From Triglochin maritima (lineage: Eukaryota; Streptophyta; Magnoliopsida; Alismatales; Juncaginaceae): a stretch of DNA of 64,000 nt. Below the pieces are notes generated by a model. The model was given only the letters and a program-made list of their open reading frames with translations, searched no databases and was not told the origin of the DNA. A program made the position numbers and the translations under genes. Of the stretch, positions 1-12,073 are shown piece by piece. The first letter of the stretch is position 1. Every line of letters starts with the position of its first letter. The stretch is taken from NCBI GenBank assembly GCA_963682175.1, contig OY821770.1:17142501-17206500 (forward strand), in the 5' to 3' direction.

Positions 1-516
1 ATAGTTTAGTTATGTCCAATTCGTTATAAATTAACAAAAACATCATCGTTCGAAATGACATTTTTACAATCAGTATGAATTTTCTTTTTATATTTTACTA
101 AATTTCCAATTAGGAATGGATCGTCTTTATAAATTTTGACTCTGTTGAAATAAATTCCTGACACGGTCATGTTTATACTACAACAAAAATGTTTTACCCC
201 AATAGGAGTTCATGTGAGTAAAATGAAAATTTGTAATTCACCGCCAAAAAAATCACGAACGTAAAAGAGAAACGACTCCCACACGTGGGTCAGCGCGAAG
301 AGGGTTTTAAGTTTTTACTGCATGGGCAAGAAATACATCGTTCGTCATTTTTCACTCTACCATCCCCAAACCCTAGCTGCTGCCCCTCTCCCTCTGGTCG
401 ACCGCCCGTCCTTTCCGGTCGTCGAACACTCATTTTTCCTCCATCATTCGACTCCTTTTGCCTTCCTCCACCCATCTCCACCCTCATTTTCCTATTCTCC
501 ACCATCGTCTTCTTCA
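1..516 (+). other. Retroelement internal leader, nothing recognised
   Basis: AT-rich sequence ahead of the transposon-protein ORF. Several short overlapping ORFs read through a C/T-rich stretch (about 350-500), but they are compositional and overlap in all frames, so I do not call them. By position it is internal sequence of the plus-strand element whose 3' LTR begins at 3157. Confidence 0.4.
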
Positions 517-2744
517 ATGGTGCGTTCAAAAATGCCCATTTCCAAGAAACATGGTACTCCAGAGGTTGTCACCGAACGTCGATCTAAAAAGCGATAAGAC
601 TCCCAACCATCATCCTCTCGTGCTCCCGCTCCTCCTGTTCAAACATTGTTTCACTTCTTTCCGATCAACGATGACACACAAAAAGCTTGGGACAACGTCT
701 TCTTGGTTGCATCCGTCATTCCTTGTCGTAAGGTTGAGGTAGCAGATTACACAAAACTTGCGTGTAAACCGTATTACCCATTCCTTGTTCAACAATTTAC
801 TCCAACCTTAGAAAAGTCCCCGATCAACCTACCCTCACCACCATGGTTAATGGGATTGAGTATAGAGTTACACCCAAACTGTTTGCCGAAACTCTAGGTC
901 TAGAGTCAATGAGCACTACTGTAGAATGCACAATATACGTCATTGAATAGACGTCGGATATAAAAACATCTGACGTCTATAGGTATAGACGTCGGATATT
1001 TGTTCATCCGACGTCTATAGGTTTGTATAGACGTCGGATATTTGGTCATTCGACGTCTGTACCTCCTGAAATAAGCAAAATATTTTTTTGTTTATTTTTT
1101 GGGATTTATTTCGTAAAAGAATTTATGTGGATTTATTTTTTGGGATTTATTTCGTGTAAGAATTTATGTTGATTTATTTTGTATAAGAATAATGTGAATT
1201 ATTTGGATTGTTTTAAAAATAGTTAAACATCAATGTAACTATCACATGCATGTGTGTTGTATACATGTGTGTGTATGGTCATATGTCTTGAAGTTTAGTC
1301 CCACATTGGAGAAAGTTTTTTGTTGGTGGAGTTGAAGTACTCCACCACTCATTTACTTCTAAATGGTAGTTTGGTTCCACACTACAAAACACAAGTGAGA
1401 CACATATATATATATATTTAATGGTCAAAAGATTGGCACTTAGGGCCACTTGGGCCTAAGATTGTTGCAATTATTTTTTTACTATTTAATCGTGTATAGA
1501 CGTCAGATGTATGACATGACCGACGTCTATCGGGCGTACTGTATGTATAGACGCCGGTCACTCCATATATCCGACGTCTATAGGCCGTAAAAGTTTAGTC
1601 CCACATCAACCTTTTTTTTGCTGCTTTGGTTGAAGTACTCCACCACTCCTACACATGTGAATGCGAATGAGTTTGGTCACTTGGGCGACTTGGGCTTGCT
1701 CTACGTTGTTATTGGTCAAACATGTGCACTTGATTACTGTAGAGCTTGGGGGGCTGTTATAGGCCGTATAACAAGCGTCATATTTTTGTTCGTATACACT
1801 ATACATTGTATAGACGTCGGTCGTATATAGCTGACGTCTATACACAAGGGTATAGACGTCGGTGGAATATACGTCGGACACTTCGATGACAAAAATCCGT
1901 CATATATACCACTGTATATCCGACGTATATGACACTTTTCCACTAGTGGAGTATTCACATTTATTTAGACCATCCACAAGGTGCTCTCCCCGGTACCGAA
2001 GTAGAGAAAATGGCAAATGAGTTGTATGCCATTCCACAACCACGGGTAAACGGGCGTTATTAACATAATGCATCTCTTTTACATCCCGTACCCCGAATCC
2101 TTGCCCAAATAGTCTCATACAACCTCTATCCCAAATTCGGTCACCACAATGAAATTTCTAATATAGAGCTTATGTGCATCTTTTGTATATTTAAGAAAAT
2201 TTTGGTGGATTGGCAGTATTTCATGATCATGCAAATGTGTCATTGGAGTGGATCTTATCTTCCATACCCTATGTGGCTCTCTGCTTTGTTTGCTCATTGG
2301 AAGATAAATGTCGATGCATTTCCTTCAATGGTCTACAGGTTTCCCATTTGTAAGACTACTCTGTCCAAGATGAAGTCTATTTCCATTCCTTCTCCACCTC
2401 AATCCTCTAAAGAGGGATCCGATGACGAATCTGAAGAAGAAGAGATTGAAGATTCTAGGTGGATGCCTTGTCAGGCTCTTCGTGACTCGAGCTCCTGGTG
2501 GGGTGAGGGAGACAACGAGGCTTGGTCCCAAGGACAGTGGTTGGCTTCCAGTTCTATTGATCTTCATCATTTTTAGCATCCGTCTGACAAAGTTGATGCC
2601 TTCGAAGCCTCCACGTCTGCTCGTCTTGATGCCATTGAGGCTTCCTCCAATGCTCGACATAATGCCTCCTCTGCTAAGCTTAATCGCATTGAAGCCTCGC
2701 TTGACTCCATTTCTTGGATGCTTCGTGATCAGAGGCTTGGGTGA
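517..2744 (+). pseudogene. Plant transposon-protein (Transposase_32-like, PF20167-type) ORF, disrupted
   Basis: The reading frame opens at ATG 517, runs through an in-frame TAA (595-597), changes frame near 830, and is then split by the CACTA element at 914-1948. Downstream it resumes to about 2041, has another stop and shift, continues past a TAG at 2574-2576, and ends at TGA 2742. Its order (short basic N-terminus, a globular block with V-N-G-I-E-Y, then L-A-Q-I-V-S-Y-N-L-Y-P-K-F-G-H-H before the I-F-K-K-I block, an acidic D/E run near 2410-2457, and an Ala/Ser/Leu coiled-coil tail near 2590-2720) resembles the plant-specific putative transposon-protein family often found inside LTR elements. 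Function is unknown. It lies directly upstream of purine tracts and an LTR, so it is probably element cargo. Family assignment is from memory of its conserved blocks. Confidence 0.6.
914..1948. mobile_element. Non-autonomous CACTA (En/Spm) transposon, 1035 bp
   Basis: Both ends start CACTA when read inward. The terminal inverted repeats align over about 28 bp (914 inward and 1948 inward, both running into ATACGTC). The element is flanked by the 3-bp duplication GAG at 911-913 and 1949-1951, the expected CACTA target size. Subterminal regions carry many direct and inverted copies of TAGACGTCGG (clusters near 947-1063, 1494-1583 and 1810-1935), typical of transposase-binding repeats. A GTCCCACAT-containing segment near 1300-1360 is partly repeated near 1590-1660. 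There is no transposase ORF, so it would depend on a helper element. Confidence 0.92.
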
Positions 2745-3156
2745 CTTTGTGTTGTTTTATGTTGTGTTAGTATTGTCTTTCAGTTGTTTTGAACTTCACT
2801 TCGAGTCATGTTTGTTTTGAACGTTGCTTCATGTTGCATTATGCTTTGAACTCTTTGTTGTATTTGGTTTGTCATTTAGTTGTATTTTTGGATCCTATTT
2901 TGAATGCTTGGTTATGTTTCCCGTTATTGTTTCTTTTTGGCAACTTGTTTCGCTTCCGTTATTCTATCACATGATAAAGCTTAATTGAATATCATTTTTG
3001 TTTCATGGGTATTATCTTTTTGATTATGCCAAATGGGGAGAAATATATACGTGCTTATAGATAGGGGGAGCATTAGAATGTGTTTATTGATGATAAATTT
3101 TGTAATCGAACATGTATTTAGATTGATAGGTTGTCATCATAAAAAAATGGAGAGAT
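2745..3156 (+). other. Retroelement 3' untranslated region with repeated polypurine tracts
   Basis: Non-coding stretch between the broken ORF and the LTR. It has purine tracts near 3033 (AAATGGGGAGAAA), 3063 (AGATAGGGGGAG) and immediately before the LTR at 3141-3156 (AAAAAAATGGAGAGAT). The last is the likely plus-strand priming site. Repeated tracts of this kind are a known trait of Sirevirus-lineage copia elements. Confidence 0.6.
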
Positions 3157-4559
3157 TGTTGGCTTTTTGGCTAATGATCGTTAATCCATTTTGATGATTA
3201 ACCAATGTATCAATAAACACATGTATTATCTTAATATCATCACTTGCATATATATTGTATTTCCTAACGTTTCAGGAACCAAGTTTGATTTAATACAAGT
3301 AATGAAGGATGAAGAGTAGATAGGTTTTTACATTTCTTGTATTTATGATATAATGTAACTTGGCACTTCAAATCTTTGATAATTGCATTGCATGACCCTT
3401 AGGAAACCTTTAGTAGTCTTATATTCAAATCCATATCAATTTCACTTCAATAGAAATTTGACCAATCACTTCAAAACCCTTAGAACATGAATTCTGTGCA
3501 AAAACGGTCATTCGGTAGAACCATCAGGTTTGACCGGATTTCAAAAGACTGTCTAAGACAACATTTTTATCACTTAAACGGTCGACCCAATTATTACTTT
3601 CGTTTCACTAATTTTTTATCTGGTTTCCCATTCTAAATCGGTCGACCGACATACCTCTTCCGTTCGACCGTTTCTCCTTTGTCAACCGATAGGACTTAGC
3701 TCGTCCATTTCAAATCTTCTAGCCTATCAGCTGTTGACATGTGTCCTGGTTAGCGTGACTTCCAGTTGACCAAAACTTCATTTTGTTCGACTGATTGCAT
3801 TTCCGTATTGGTCTTAAATATGACAATTATAATTGTCGTATATTCCAAAGGTGGTATACACATACTCACCTAACCCTTCTTTTAATTTGGTCTTCCGGTC
3901 GACCGAACATCCTTTTACGGTCGACCGATACCTGAAACTTCCCAACTCCATGTCTTACTGGAATTTTCGGTCGAACCCTCGATTTATTCTGTTCGACCGA
4001 TTGTCCCTTGCTTAGTCCTGTCTCAAATCAAATACTTCATACGGTCGACCGAATCTCTTTTAACGGTCGACCGGTTCTTGATTCTTTTCCAGATCCAGTC
4101 TTACTGGACGTTTCTGGTCGAACGTGTGATCCATTTCGTTCGACCGATCACTTAAGTTTTAGCAAGTTGGTTCGATCCTTTGCACCTTTGCTCGACCGAG
4201 TTGATAATTTTAGTATACTGGTCGACCGATGAACCCGATCCGGTCGACCGTTAGTGTGCAGTTTTGTGTCCTGAATTTCACTGCTTTGTGTATTGTTACA
4301 CAACTCTTTCCCAATTTATTCTCAATGGCTAGAATTAGTTTAGAGCTTATAAATAGAGCTGAGAACACTCTTCTAAGGTCACCAATCTTTCTCCTAGCTC
4401 AAATCTCACTACTACTCTCAAACTTGCTCTAAACACTTGTGCTCGCATCTTCCCACTTGAAATCACCATATTTGATTGCATCATTCATTTCAAGTGCTCA
4501 AGATTAGTTACTGAAGTAAAGTCTTCAAGAGTTGTACTATGTTTCCGGTGTGAAGTCAT
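3157..4559 (+). repeat. 3' LTR (first part) of Sirevirus-like element, TGTTGG...CCTACA type
   Basis: Begins TGTTGGCTTTTTGG directly after a polypurine tract. It carries at least six perfect CGGTCGACCG palindromes between 3637 and 4250, then a TATA box (TATAAATAG near 4350). At 4559 it is interrupted by another element and resumes at about 11648, ending GATCCTACA at 11970. The total LTR would be about 1.72 kb, close to the 1.69 kb LTR at 62271-63956. Confidence 0.8.
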
Positions 4560-5573
4560 TGACATCATATCATGCATGCATTTGTGTCTTATATCCATTA
4601 TCTTTCACCTAAACAATGCTACGTAACGAGTTTAATGTTTAAGTTTCAGGAATAAGCAAGATTGAGGAGAAGAGGCAAAAAAGGACTCAAAAGCAAGGAA
4701 AATGACTGAGTTGCAAGACTTGGGGACTAAGATGCAAGAGGGAAGGACCCGGATATAAGACAAAAAGACCAATGAGCAAATAAAGATACTCCACACCAAC
4801 ATGGGGAGTATTTTGGCAATTCGATTCGGGCCGGAGCTCCAACAACTGACATGGATACATCACACATGAAAAAATCCATCCAGGAAAGCTCACACAAAAC
4901 CCAGACCGGATCCAAACCCTGTAGATCGCCAATTGGCTGTCTGGGTTGCTCCGGAGCCGATGCGATTTAGTCGGGTCATGTATAATTGTGGGTTATGTCT
5001 ATTTTTGGTATTGTTTTAGTCCCATACCGGGGGATTGTCCTGGATTACCTTTTTCTATGGCTATAAATAGAACTCTTCCTCCTCCTTTGTATCCCATCTC
5101 TCTCTTTGTGGCTTCCTCTCTACTTGGAGTAAAAGCCTTGGAGCAAAAACTCTGGTGGAGAGAGGCTACTTGTAAGTGAGTGAGTAATAATAGATGTTTT
5201 GTTAAGTTTTCTTCATATTGCCTCCTTTAATTCTTCTTGCATACTTAGTTAACTTGTTTGTTTTAGTCTTCTTAGAATTAGTTTAAGCATGTTTTCTTTC
5301 CTTAGTATGAATGTTAGTTTAAATATGTGTGAGTAGTTCTATCCCCCTTTGGGGGTGGAGTAGGTGTCTATACATGTTATGTAGATGGAATGAATGCTAA
5401 ACATTGTTGTATGTGAGAAATGTTAGTATGCTTGTTTGAATCAATAAGAACTCTTAACTTGATGGTTTCTGCCGCAATGTTTAGGTACATTCCATGCTTG
5501 TTTATGTTCTTAATAACAAACTTGTCATGCTCATATTAATCACCTAGGTTAGTGCTTTGAATGATAGGTCTTG
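4560..5573 (+). repeat. 5' LTR (truncated) of Ty3-type Athila/Tat-like element
   Basis: Nearly identical, 1014 versus 1015 bp, to the first part of the LTR at 10289-11647. It starts TGACATCATATC and includes CTATAAATAG near 5061 as a TATA box. Similarity stops exactly at 5573, where a differently oriented LTR begins, so the last 345 bp of this LTR are missing. The bases GTCAT at 4555-4559 correspond to ATCAT after the 3' LTR, a target duplication with one mismatch. Confidence 0.8.
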
Positions 5574-7299
5574 TGATGAGAATTTTATTTATACTGTAAG
5601 TGCACGGCGTCAATGAAGACGTGGCAAGTACAGGTCGAACACAAGGAGGGAGAGATATTGTTATTTTTGTGATTTTCGATTAAGGAAAGAAAGAGAGAAA
5701 AATAAGGTTTGGTTTGAGATTTTTGGTTTTTTAAATTTTCTAAAGCAAGAACAACAAAAGAAAAACTAAAAAGAAAACAAATATGGATGAGAGTCCAGCG
5801 GGTGGGGGATTAGATATCGGGTTTTGTTTAGAGAATTCTGAAACTTATAATAAATCACATTAGTTATAAAGCATTACATGATAAATGATTCAACATAAAC
5901 TCAAGTAATCAAAATATATTAACACGAAATTAAAATAATGACATCATTCTTCTTCTCATCACCCTAAATCCGTCACCCCCACCCTTTGGAGAGAGTTAGA
6001 AACTCATGGATGGAGGGAAGGAGAAGGGGTCCTAGAGAAACTTCAAAAGAAAACTAAAAAAAACACAAAATAAATTAAAGAACAGAATTTTATTGCTAAA
6101 GAGAATAACTTCCTTACAACATCGTTTCGGAGCTATTTATAGCCGATACAAGGGACCCAAGTATAAAATAGGAAATTACACGCGTCAAGACACGACTGGA
6201 CAAAATCCGGGGCCACTGATCGCAAGGGGTGCGGCGTTTCCTCCGCATTTTGTATGTAAGGTGCGGCGATTTCGCCGCAATTTGTGCTCTCATTGGATCC
6301 GGATTTTTCCTGTGTGTTTATGGTATGATTTAAATGTCCTTTGCGCGTCTGAATTGATTTCTTTCCTTTCTTTTGAGCTCCGAATTTATTTCTTCATATA
6401 TTTGGAGATCCAAATTGATTTTTCTTTAGAACTTCTCCAAAATAATATTTTGGTACTTTAATTTGCAGTCGGGTCCTCGCCTTTTTGCAATTAAGTCGCT
6501 GACTACTTTTGTGCTTAAGTCCTTGACCTTTTTGTAATTAGGTCTTTGAATGTTTTTATGCTTGGATGGACTTCAATTTGAATCCCGATAATCTTGACTT
6601 GGTCTTTATGATAGAAATGAGTCTTTTGCACGCGTTTATGCTCGGGATATGGGTAATTTGCATTCAGGTCCCTGTATTATGTAAATAAGACTAAACACAT
6701 ACCTTAGTAGCATTTATTGATATAAAATTAATCTAAATGAAAGACATATGATGCAATGTATGCAATGTATCTTAAAGTATTTTTTTATTTTTATTTTCGT
6801 GATTCAACACATTTGCTTTTTTTGACATTTTTACCCTTTTTGCATTCGTGTAGCGAGTTTGGTCGATAATCCCGAGCTGACAGACTCAAGTTACCGGGTT
6901 TCAAGATACCCCTACGGACCAGTGACTCGAAGGCTTGGGTTTTGTAATCATTTTGCAAAATGTGTTATCCTCACTTTATTCCTTTATTTTTACTTTTATT
7001 TTCCTGAAGGCTTAATTGCTATTAGAAGTCCACACTTCCCGGTATATTTTCCTCAACCTCTGCTTTTTATCAACCACTTCAAAGATTTGATTCATCCAAT
7101 TTAAGTGCATACATGTCTTAAAGGGTAATGAGTTATTTCTTTGGAACTTAGATTTATGTCATAATTTCTACAAGCAGAATTACATAATAAGGAACAAAAA
7201 CTAAATGCATTTTGTACACGGGTTTTGGCAGTTCAATCTTAAGCTATGTCATGGAATATTGCTTTTTTTAAACAAACAGAATATATAGATAGATAAACA
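5574..7299 (-). repeat. LTR of minus-strand Ty3-type element inserted in the 5' LTR
   Basis: Plus-strand reading begins TGATGAG and ends ATAAACA. On the minus strand the LTR starts TGTTTATC just after a purine tract (GGTGTGGGGG, 7300-7310) and ends TCTCATCA at 5574. Its end region resembles that of the Athila/Tat-like LTRs here (a TTCGACC...TTGCCAC...GTGCACTT block). A TATA-like TATAAATAG lies on the minus strand near 6130. It is the 3' LTR of an element running rightward in window coordinates. Confidence 0.6.
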
Positions 7300-7552
7300 C
7301 CCCCACACCTAAATCATGCATTGTCCTTAATGAATGTGAGCAAGATACTACATGAATTTATGCATGAAAAAGGAAAGATCTCACCAACGTGAAGTACAAA
7401 GGAAAGTTCATGGCTATGTTGATGGACAAAAACCCGAATTCCATCAAAACCTGTGAGATGCTAAAGAAGGGATTCAATTACGGGAAAGAAATGGGGCCCA
7501 AATACTCTTGGAGCCACACAAACGATGCTCACCGAAAGTCTTTTATTGCATT

Positions 7553-7601
7553 ATTGTTATTATTATTATTATTATTATTATTTATTTATTATTATTATTT
7601 T
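7553..7601. repeat. (TTA)n microsatellite
   Basis: A run of TTA trinucleotides with a few TTTA interruptions, between the purine tract and the gag-like remnant. Confidence 0.9.
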
Positions 7602-7677
7602 AAAATATAATTATGTACAAACATAAGTTTCCATCTTCATTTGTCAAAAGACATCAATTGTGAACCTCAAAAGTGGA

Positions 7678-8727
7678 TCAATGCACTTGGAAAGGGAACA
7701 TGACACCACGCAGGGCCAGAATACGCATGCGTGGGCCGCCTTCACAAAGAGCACTAGATGAAATGAGAGGTTCATGAATTGGACGCAAAGGCATCTCATT
7801 CAAAGGATCAAACTGAAAGAGCTTGAACCTCTCAGGAGTTTGGGAAATGAGGGGCAACGGAAGAAGATTTTCTCCCGTTGCTTTTCTGAAGTTCTGATCG
7901 TCAATCCAAACTCTCCAACCAACAGGCTGGTGCGTCGGAACGAGGTCAAGAACCTCGTTAGGCATGTCCAACACACCAGGCGAACAAAAATTGGGTCTCA
8001 TACCCAAGATATCTTCCAAGGAACTAATACCCTCATGAGCTATGTAGTTGTTTGATGTTCCATCATTTCCAAGATGATCAGGAACAATGGTGAGAGGCAG
8101 ACTCTCATCAGGTTGTTTAAAAGTTAGGGTACTAGGGAGATCTTGCTCCACCAGAGGTGAGTCCTTAAGAGACACAATATGAAAATCATGTGGCTCAAGG
8201 GTCACGAGACAAAAAGATAAGGCACAATCCTGTGCCGACTCATAATGAAATTGGTCCATGTTTTTCTCAATTTGAATCGAATCCTCCACTAAGTGATCGT
8301 GAATTGAAACCCCAAGTCACTCAGACTGACTAGGAGTTTGACTTTGAAAGATTGTGCTTTGAATTTGTGGATGTGGTGGTGGTTCGATATCAAAAGATGA
8401 ATCCTCATGTTGACAAGAAAAGTTACTCTCCTCACGTTCACGTAATTGCTGCGACATTTGACTCAATTGCAGTACCATATTTTGTGTGGACTGTTGAGTG
8501 GTTTTCATGAACGTAAGAAAAGTTTGTTCCAAGGAATCAGGTATTCAGTCAATTATGAGGTTCAAGTCAGCGCTTGGGAAATTTTGAGATTTGGTGTTGG
8601 TGGTCTGAGAATAAGTCCAATGATTTGAAGTGGGGTGTTGGTAGAATTCTGGGTATTCGGGAGGAGGATACTGGGGTGAAAATGAAGTATAAAAATTTGG
8701 ATATGAATTGTCTCCCCACGAATCCAT
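7678..8727 (-). pseudogene. gag-like remnant of minus-strand Ty3-type element
   Basis: One minus-strand frame from 8727 to 7678 is interrupted only by two in-frame TGA codons (8545-8547 and 8317-8319). The first segment is Pro/Tyr/Gln-rich (F-S-P-Q-Y-P-P-P-E-Y), the second a Met/Gln-rich helical stretch (L-Q-L-S-Q-M-S-Q-Q-L), and the third an acidic 200-residue segment. This order resembles the C-terminal part of gag in plant Athila/Tat-like elements, but I see no zinc knuckle, protease or reverse transcriptase. It belongs with the LTR at 5574-7299. Family assignment is inference. Confidence 0.45.
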
Positions 8728-10288
8728 TCATGACCTACAGGTTTTTATATAGTGTCGTTTGTTATCTTAAAAAACCCAAAAAAAGACAAAAGACTCCTTC
8801 AGTGAGCATTGATTGTTGTGGGCTCCAACCTTTGAGTATTTGGGCTACATTTGTATCCCTTATTTAGCATCTCACAGGTTTTGAGGGACTTCAGGTTTGT
8901 GTCAATCTACATAACCATGAACTTCCTTTTGGGCTTCATGTTGGTGAGATCTTCCCTTTTTCATGCATAAATCCATGTAGTATCATGCTGACATTCATTG
9001 AGGACAATGCATCAAGTAGGTGTGAGGGGTGTTTTACGTGTGTACATAGTCGAGTCTTTTCCTTTGATTTTCTTTTCTTTTGTGTGCATTGTTAGAGTCA
9101 TGTTAGTGTGCTGCATTTAATATCGATATATCTGTTTGTCATGATCCTTGGCTGACTTGTCTTTTTTTGCTTGCCTAGTGCTTTAAAATTTTCACTTTTC
9201 TTTCAAAATTTTCATGTGTTTGTGAAAGAAAATGTTTTGTGGGTTTTGCATGTGTTTAACATGTGCGAAACCATTTTGAGGCAAAGTAAAAAAGAAAGCT
9301 CCCAAAATTGTCTTGAACTTGATGTATTAGGATATCTAGTACAATGGCTTTAGGACTTATCTAGTCGTTAGGATGCACCCCGGTCTTCCCTCGGGGGCGA
9401 GTAATCATAGGTTTTCAGAACTCAAACAATTAAAGAAGTTCACCCTGAACCTAGTGAGTCAATAATTCGTGTCTGTTAATATAAAGAAGTTTGTTGTAGT
9501 CAAGGACCCTTTAACTCCTGTTGTGGGACATTAAGTGTAGGGGTTTTGGTTCATGTGTAGATAAGAAATAAGTGAGTAGGTGCTCTCTCTTCTCGCACGG
9601 CTCCTATTATTCCGGAAATTAGGTCCGATGGGACTTTGTGACTGGTGCTTTCGAGTCATCTGACTTGGGATGCACCGACCAAACTCCCGTTACAAGGGTG
9701 GTAGGGATTGCCCTATGTGGAGATATGGGGAAAGGTATACGTGATAGTGTAAGTCCTCATAGGCAATGATGCACGAAACCTAACCCTGGGAGAATAAAAC
9801 ACCAACTAGACAGAAACAAAAGAAGAAAAAAATTGGTAATGCAAATTAAAACCTTAATGGACTTTACACTTTGTATCACTTGAGGAGGTTAAGGTTGTCA
9901 ATGTCTTTCACTTAAATCCTTAATTAACTTGCACGAATGATTCACTAGGCTAGGTGTGTGGACTAGATACATATATAGAGTCGGCCCGTAGAATTACCGC
10001 ATCCTGTGATCGATAAAAATGAGTCCATCGAGTCGAGTTTCTAGATTGATTAATGCATCTATGTTCAGATTTACTGGGTATATCCACTGAAAACCCTCGG
10101 GAGACAACACTTCTCCTCCTTGGCGGCAAGGAGGTTTAACAGCTTATTGCATGTTCTAAGTGCAACCGTGATTCCTACGAAAGTGAGTTAGGATTTCCCT
10201 GTTTTTGGTATGTTTCTTCCTTTCTTTCATTTTTCTCTTTCTTTGTTTTGCTCGGGACTAGCAAAAGTTAGGTCTGGGGGTATTTGAT
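8728..10288 (+). other. 3' internal/UTR region of the Athila/Tat-like element
   Basis: No coding frame is convincing. The segment ends in the purine-rich tract GGTCTGGGGG followed by TATTTGAT immediately before the LTR at 10289, as expected for a Ty3-type polypurine tract. A GGTGTGAGGGG tract at 9021 and the sequence before it are an inverted match to 7300-7540. The rest (9040-10200) holds nothing else I recognise. Confidence 0.5.
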
Positions 10289-11647
10289 TGACATCATATC
10301 ATGCATGTAATTGTGTCTTATATCCATTATCTTTCACCTAAATAATGCTACGTAACGAGTTTAATGTTTAAGTTTCAGGAATAAGCAGGATTGAGGAGAA
10401 GAGGCAAAAAAGGACTCAAAAGCAAGGAAAAGGACTGAGTTGCAAGACTTGGGGACTAAGATGCAAGAGGGAAAGACCCTGATATAAGCCAAAAAAGACC
10501 AATGAGCAAATAAAGAAACTCCACACCAACATGGGGAGTATTTTGGCAATTCGATTCGGGTCGGAGCTCCAACAACCAACATGGATACATCACACATGAA
10601 AAAAGCCATCCAGGAAAGCTCACACAAAACCCAGACCGGATCCAAACCCTGTAGATCGCCAATTGGCTGTCTGGGTTGCTCCAGAGCCGATGCGGTTTAG
10701 TCGGGTCATGTATAATTGTGGGTTATGTCTATTTTTGGTATTGTTTTAGTCCCATACCGGGGGATTGTCCCGGATTACCTTTTTCTATGGCTATAAATAG
10801 AACTCTTCCTCCTCCTTTGTATCCTATCTCTCTCTTTGTGGCTTCCTCTCTACTTGGAGTAAAAGCCTTGGAGCAAAAACTCTGGTGGAGAGAGGCTACT
10901 TGTAATTGAGTGAGTAATAATAGATGTTTTGTTAAGTTTTCTTCATATTGCCTCCTTTAATTCTTCTTGCATACTTAGTTAACTTGTTTGTTTTAGTCTT
11001 CGTAGAATTAGTTTAAGCATGTTTTCTTTCCTTAGTATGAATGTTAGTTTAAATATGTGTGAGTAGTTCTATCCCCCTTTGGGGGTGGAGTAGGTGTCTA
11101 TACATGTTATGTAGATGGAATGAATGCTAAACATTGTTGTATGTGAGAAATGTTAGTATGCTTGTTTGAATTAATAAGAACTCTTAACTTGATGGTTTCT
11201 GCCGTAATGTTTGGGTACATTCCATGCTTGTTTATGTTCTTAATAACAAACTTGTCATGCTCATATTAATCACCTAGGTTAGTGCTTTGAATGATAGGTC
11301 TTGCCATTAGGTACTTCTTATACATTAACAAACACTAACTACACTTGAGCTTATTGTATGAATTCACCACACTTATTTCATGTGTACACGCACTCCACCC
11401 CTTAGGGATTTTCCATTCCTGATTTCTATCTTCTTTTATTAGTCGCTTAGTTTTAGTTCGTTTTGTGCTTTCATTTCCTTCATTGTTGCTACTAGTTTAG
11501 TGTAGTTTAGTTTAATCAATCTCTTCTCCCCTTTGTTTCCCACTCGCCTTCGAACTAACCAAAGTCGACACACCTCCATCTGGATCGACCCGTATTTGCC
11601 ACCGCTTCAATGCGGCCGTGCACTTGTGGTTTATTTTAAAACATTCA
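10289..11647 (+). repeat. 3' LTR of Athila/Tat-like element, 1359 bp
   Basis: Starts TGACATCATATC after a polypurine tract and ends ACATTCA. Its first 1015 bp match the LTR at 4560-5573 with few differences. The flanking bases ATCAT (11648-11652) pair with GTCAT (4555-4559) as a near-perfect 5-bp target duplication. A TATA-like CTATAAATAG lies near 10791. Confidence 0.82.
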
Positions 11648-11970
11648 ATCATGAAGCTCTTCTCGAATTGTGAGAAGGTGGTCCAAGCTAGGCGAGGTTG
11701 TTCGCGAAGCTTGTGATGTAAATGCATGATCTCGGCCCGCAACGTAGATCAGACTAGTGGAGGACGCGAAGTTGCTCGTGTAAGAGCAATTCGTAAGAGA
11801 GGACTAGGATTCGGTGGTTGGATCCAAACATCTATACATCCAGTGTTGTGGTTTGCATTTTTTCTTGACATTAGATTGTTTTAGCTTTTAATTTGGCATT
11901 GTTTGTTAAACAATCTTAATTAGTCTATTCACCCCCATTAGACTAATATTAGGGCCTATTAGATCCTACA
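11648..11970 (+). repeat. Remainder of the Sirevirus-like 3' LTR
   Basis: This resembles the reverse complement of the R/U5 part of the related LTRs at 22157, 43795, 47633 and 59709 (AAGAGAGGACTAGGA, then AACATCTATA). It ends GATCCTACA. It is the tail of the LTR that begins at 3157, displaced by the insertion at 4560-11647. Confidence 0.75.
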
Positions 11971-12073
11971 TAATGTACATGAAATCATCGAAAATATAAT
12001 AATCGATCCTACATGCATGCATAAAATTTGAAAAATATATACATACATAGGGGCATGAAATCTTACACTACCA
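11971..12073 (+). repeat. Tail of a copia A/C-type LTR (solo fragment)
   Basis: TAATGTACAT through ATATATACATACATAGG to AATCTTACA matches the last about 100 bp of the LTRs ending at 34383 (plus) and 56678 (minus). It is the target into which the element ending at 11970 appears to have inserted. Confidence 0.6.

Noticed and set aside
1606..2118. Short minus-strand ORFs near the CACTA right end
   Set aside because: Tyr/Thr-rich translations of the ACGTC subterminal repeats, not protein-like.
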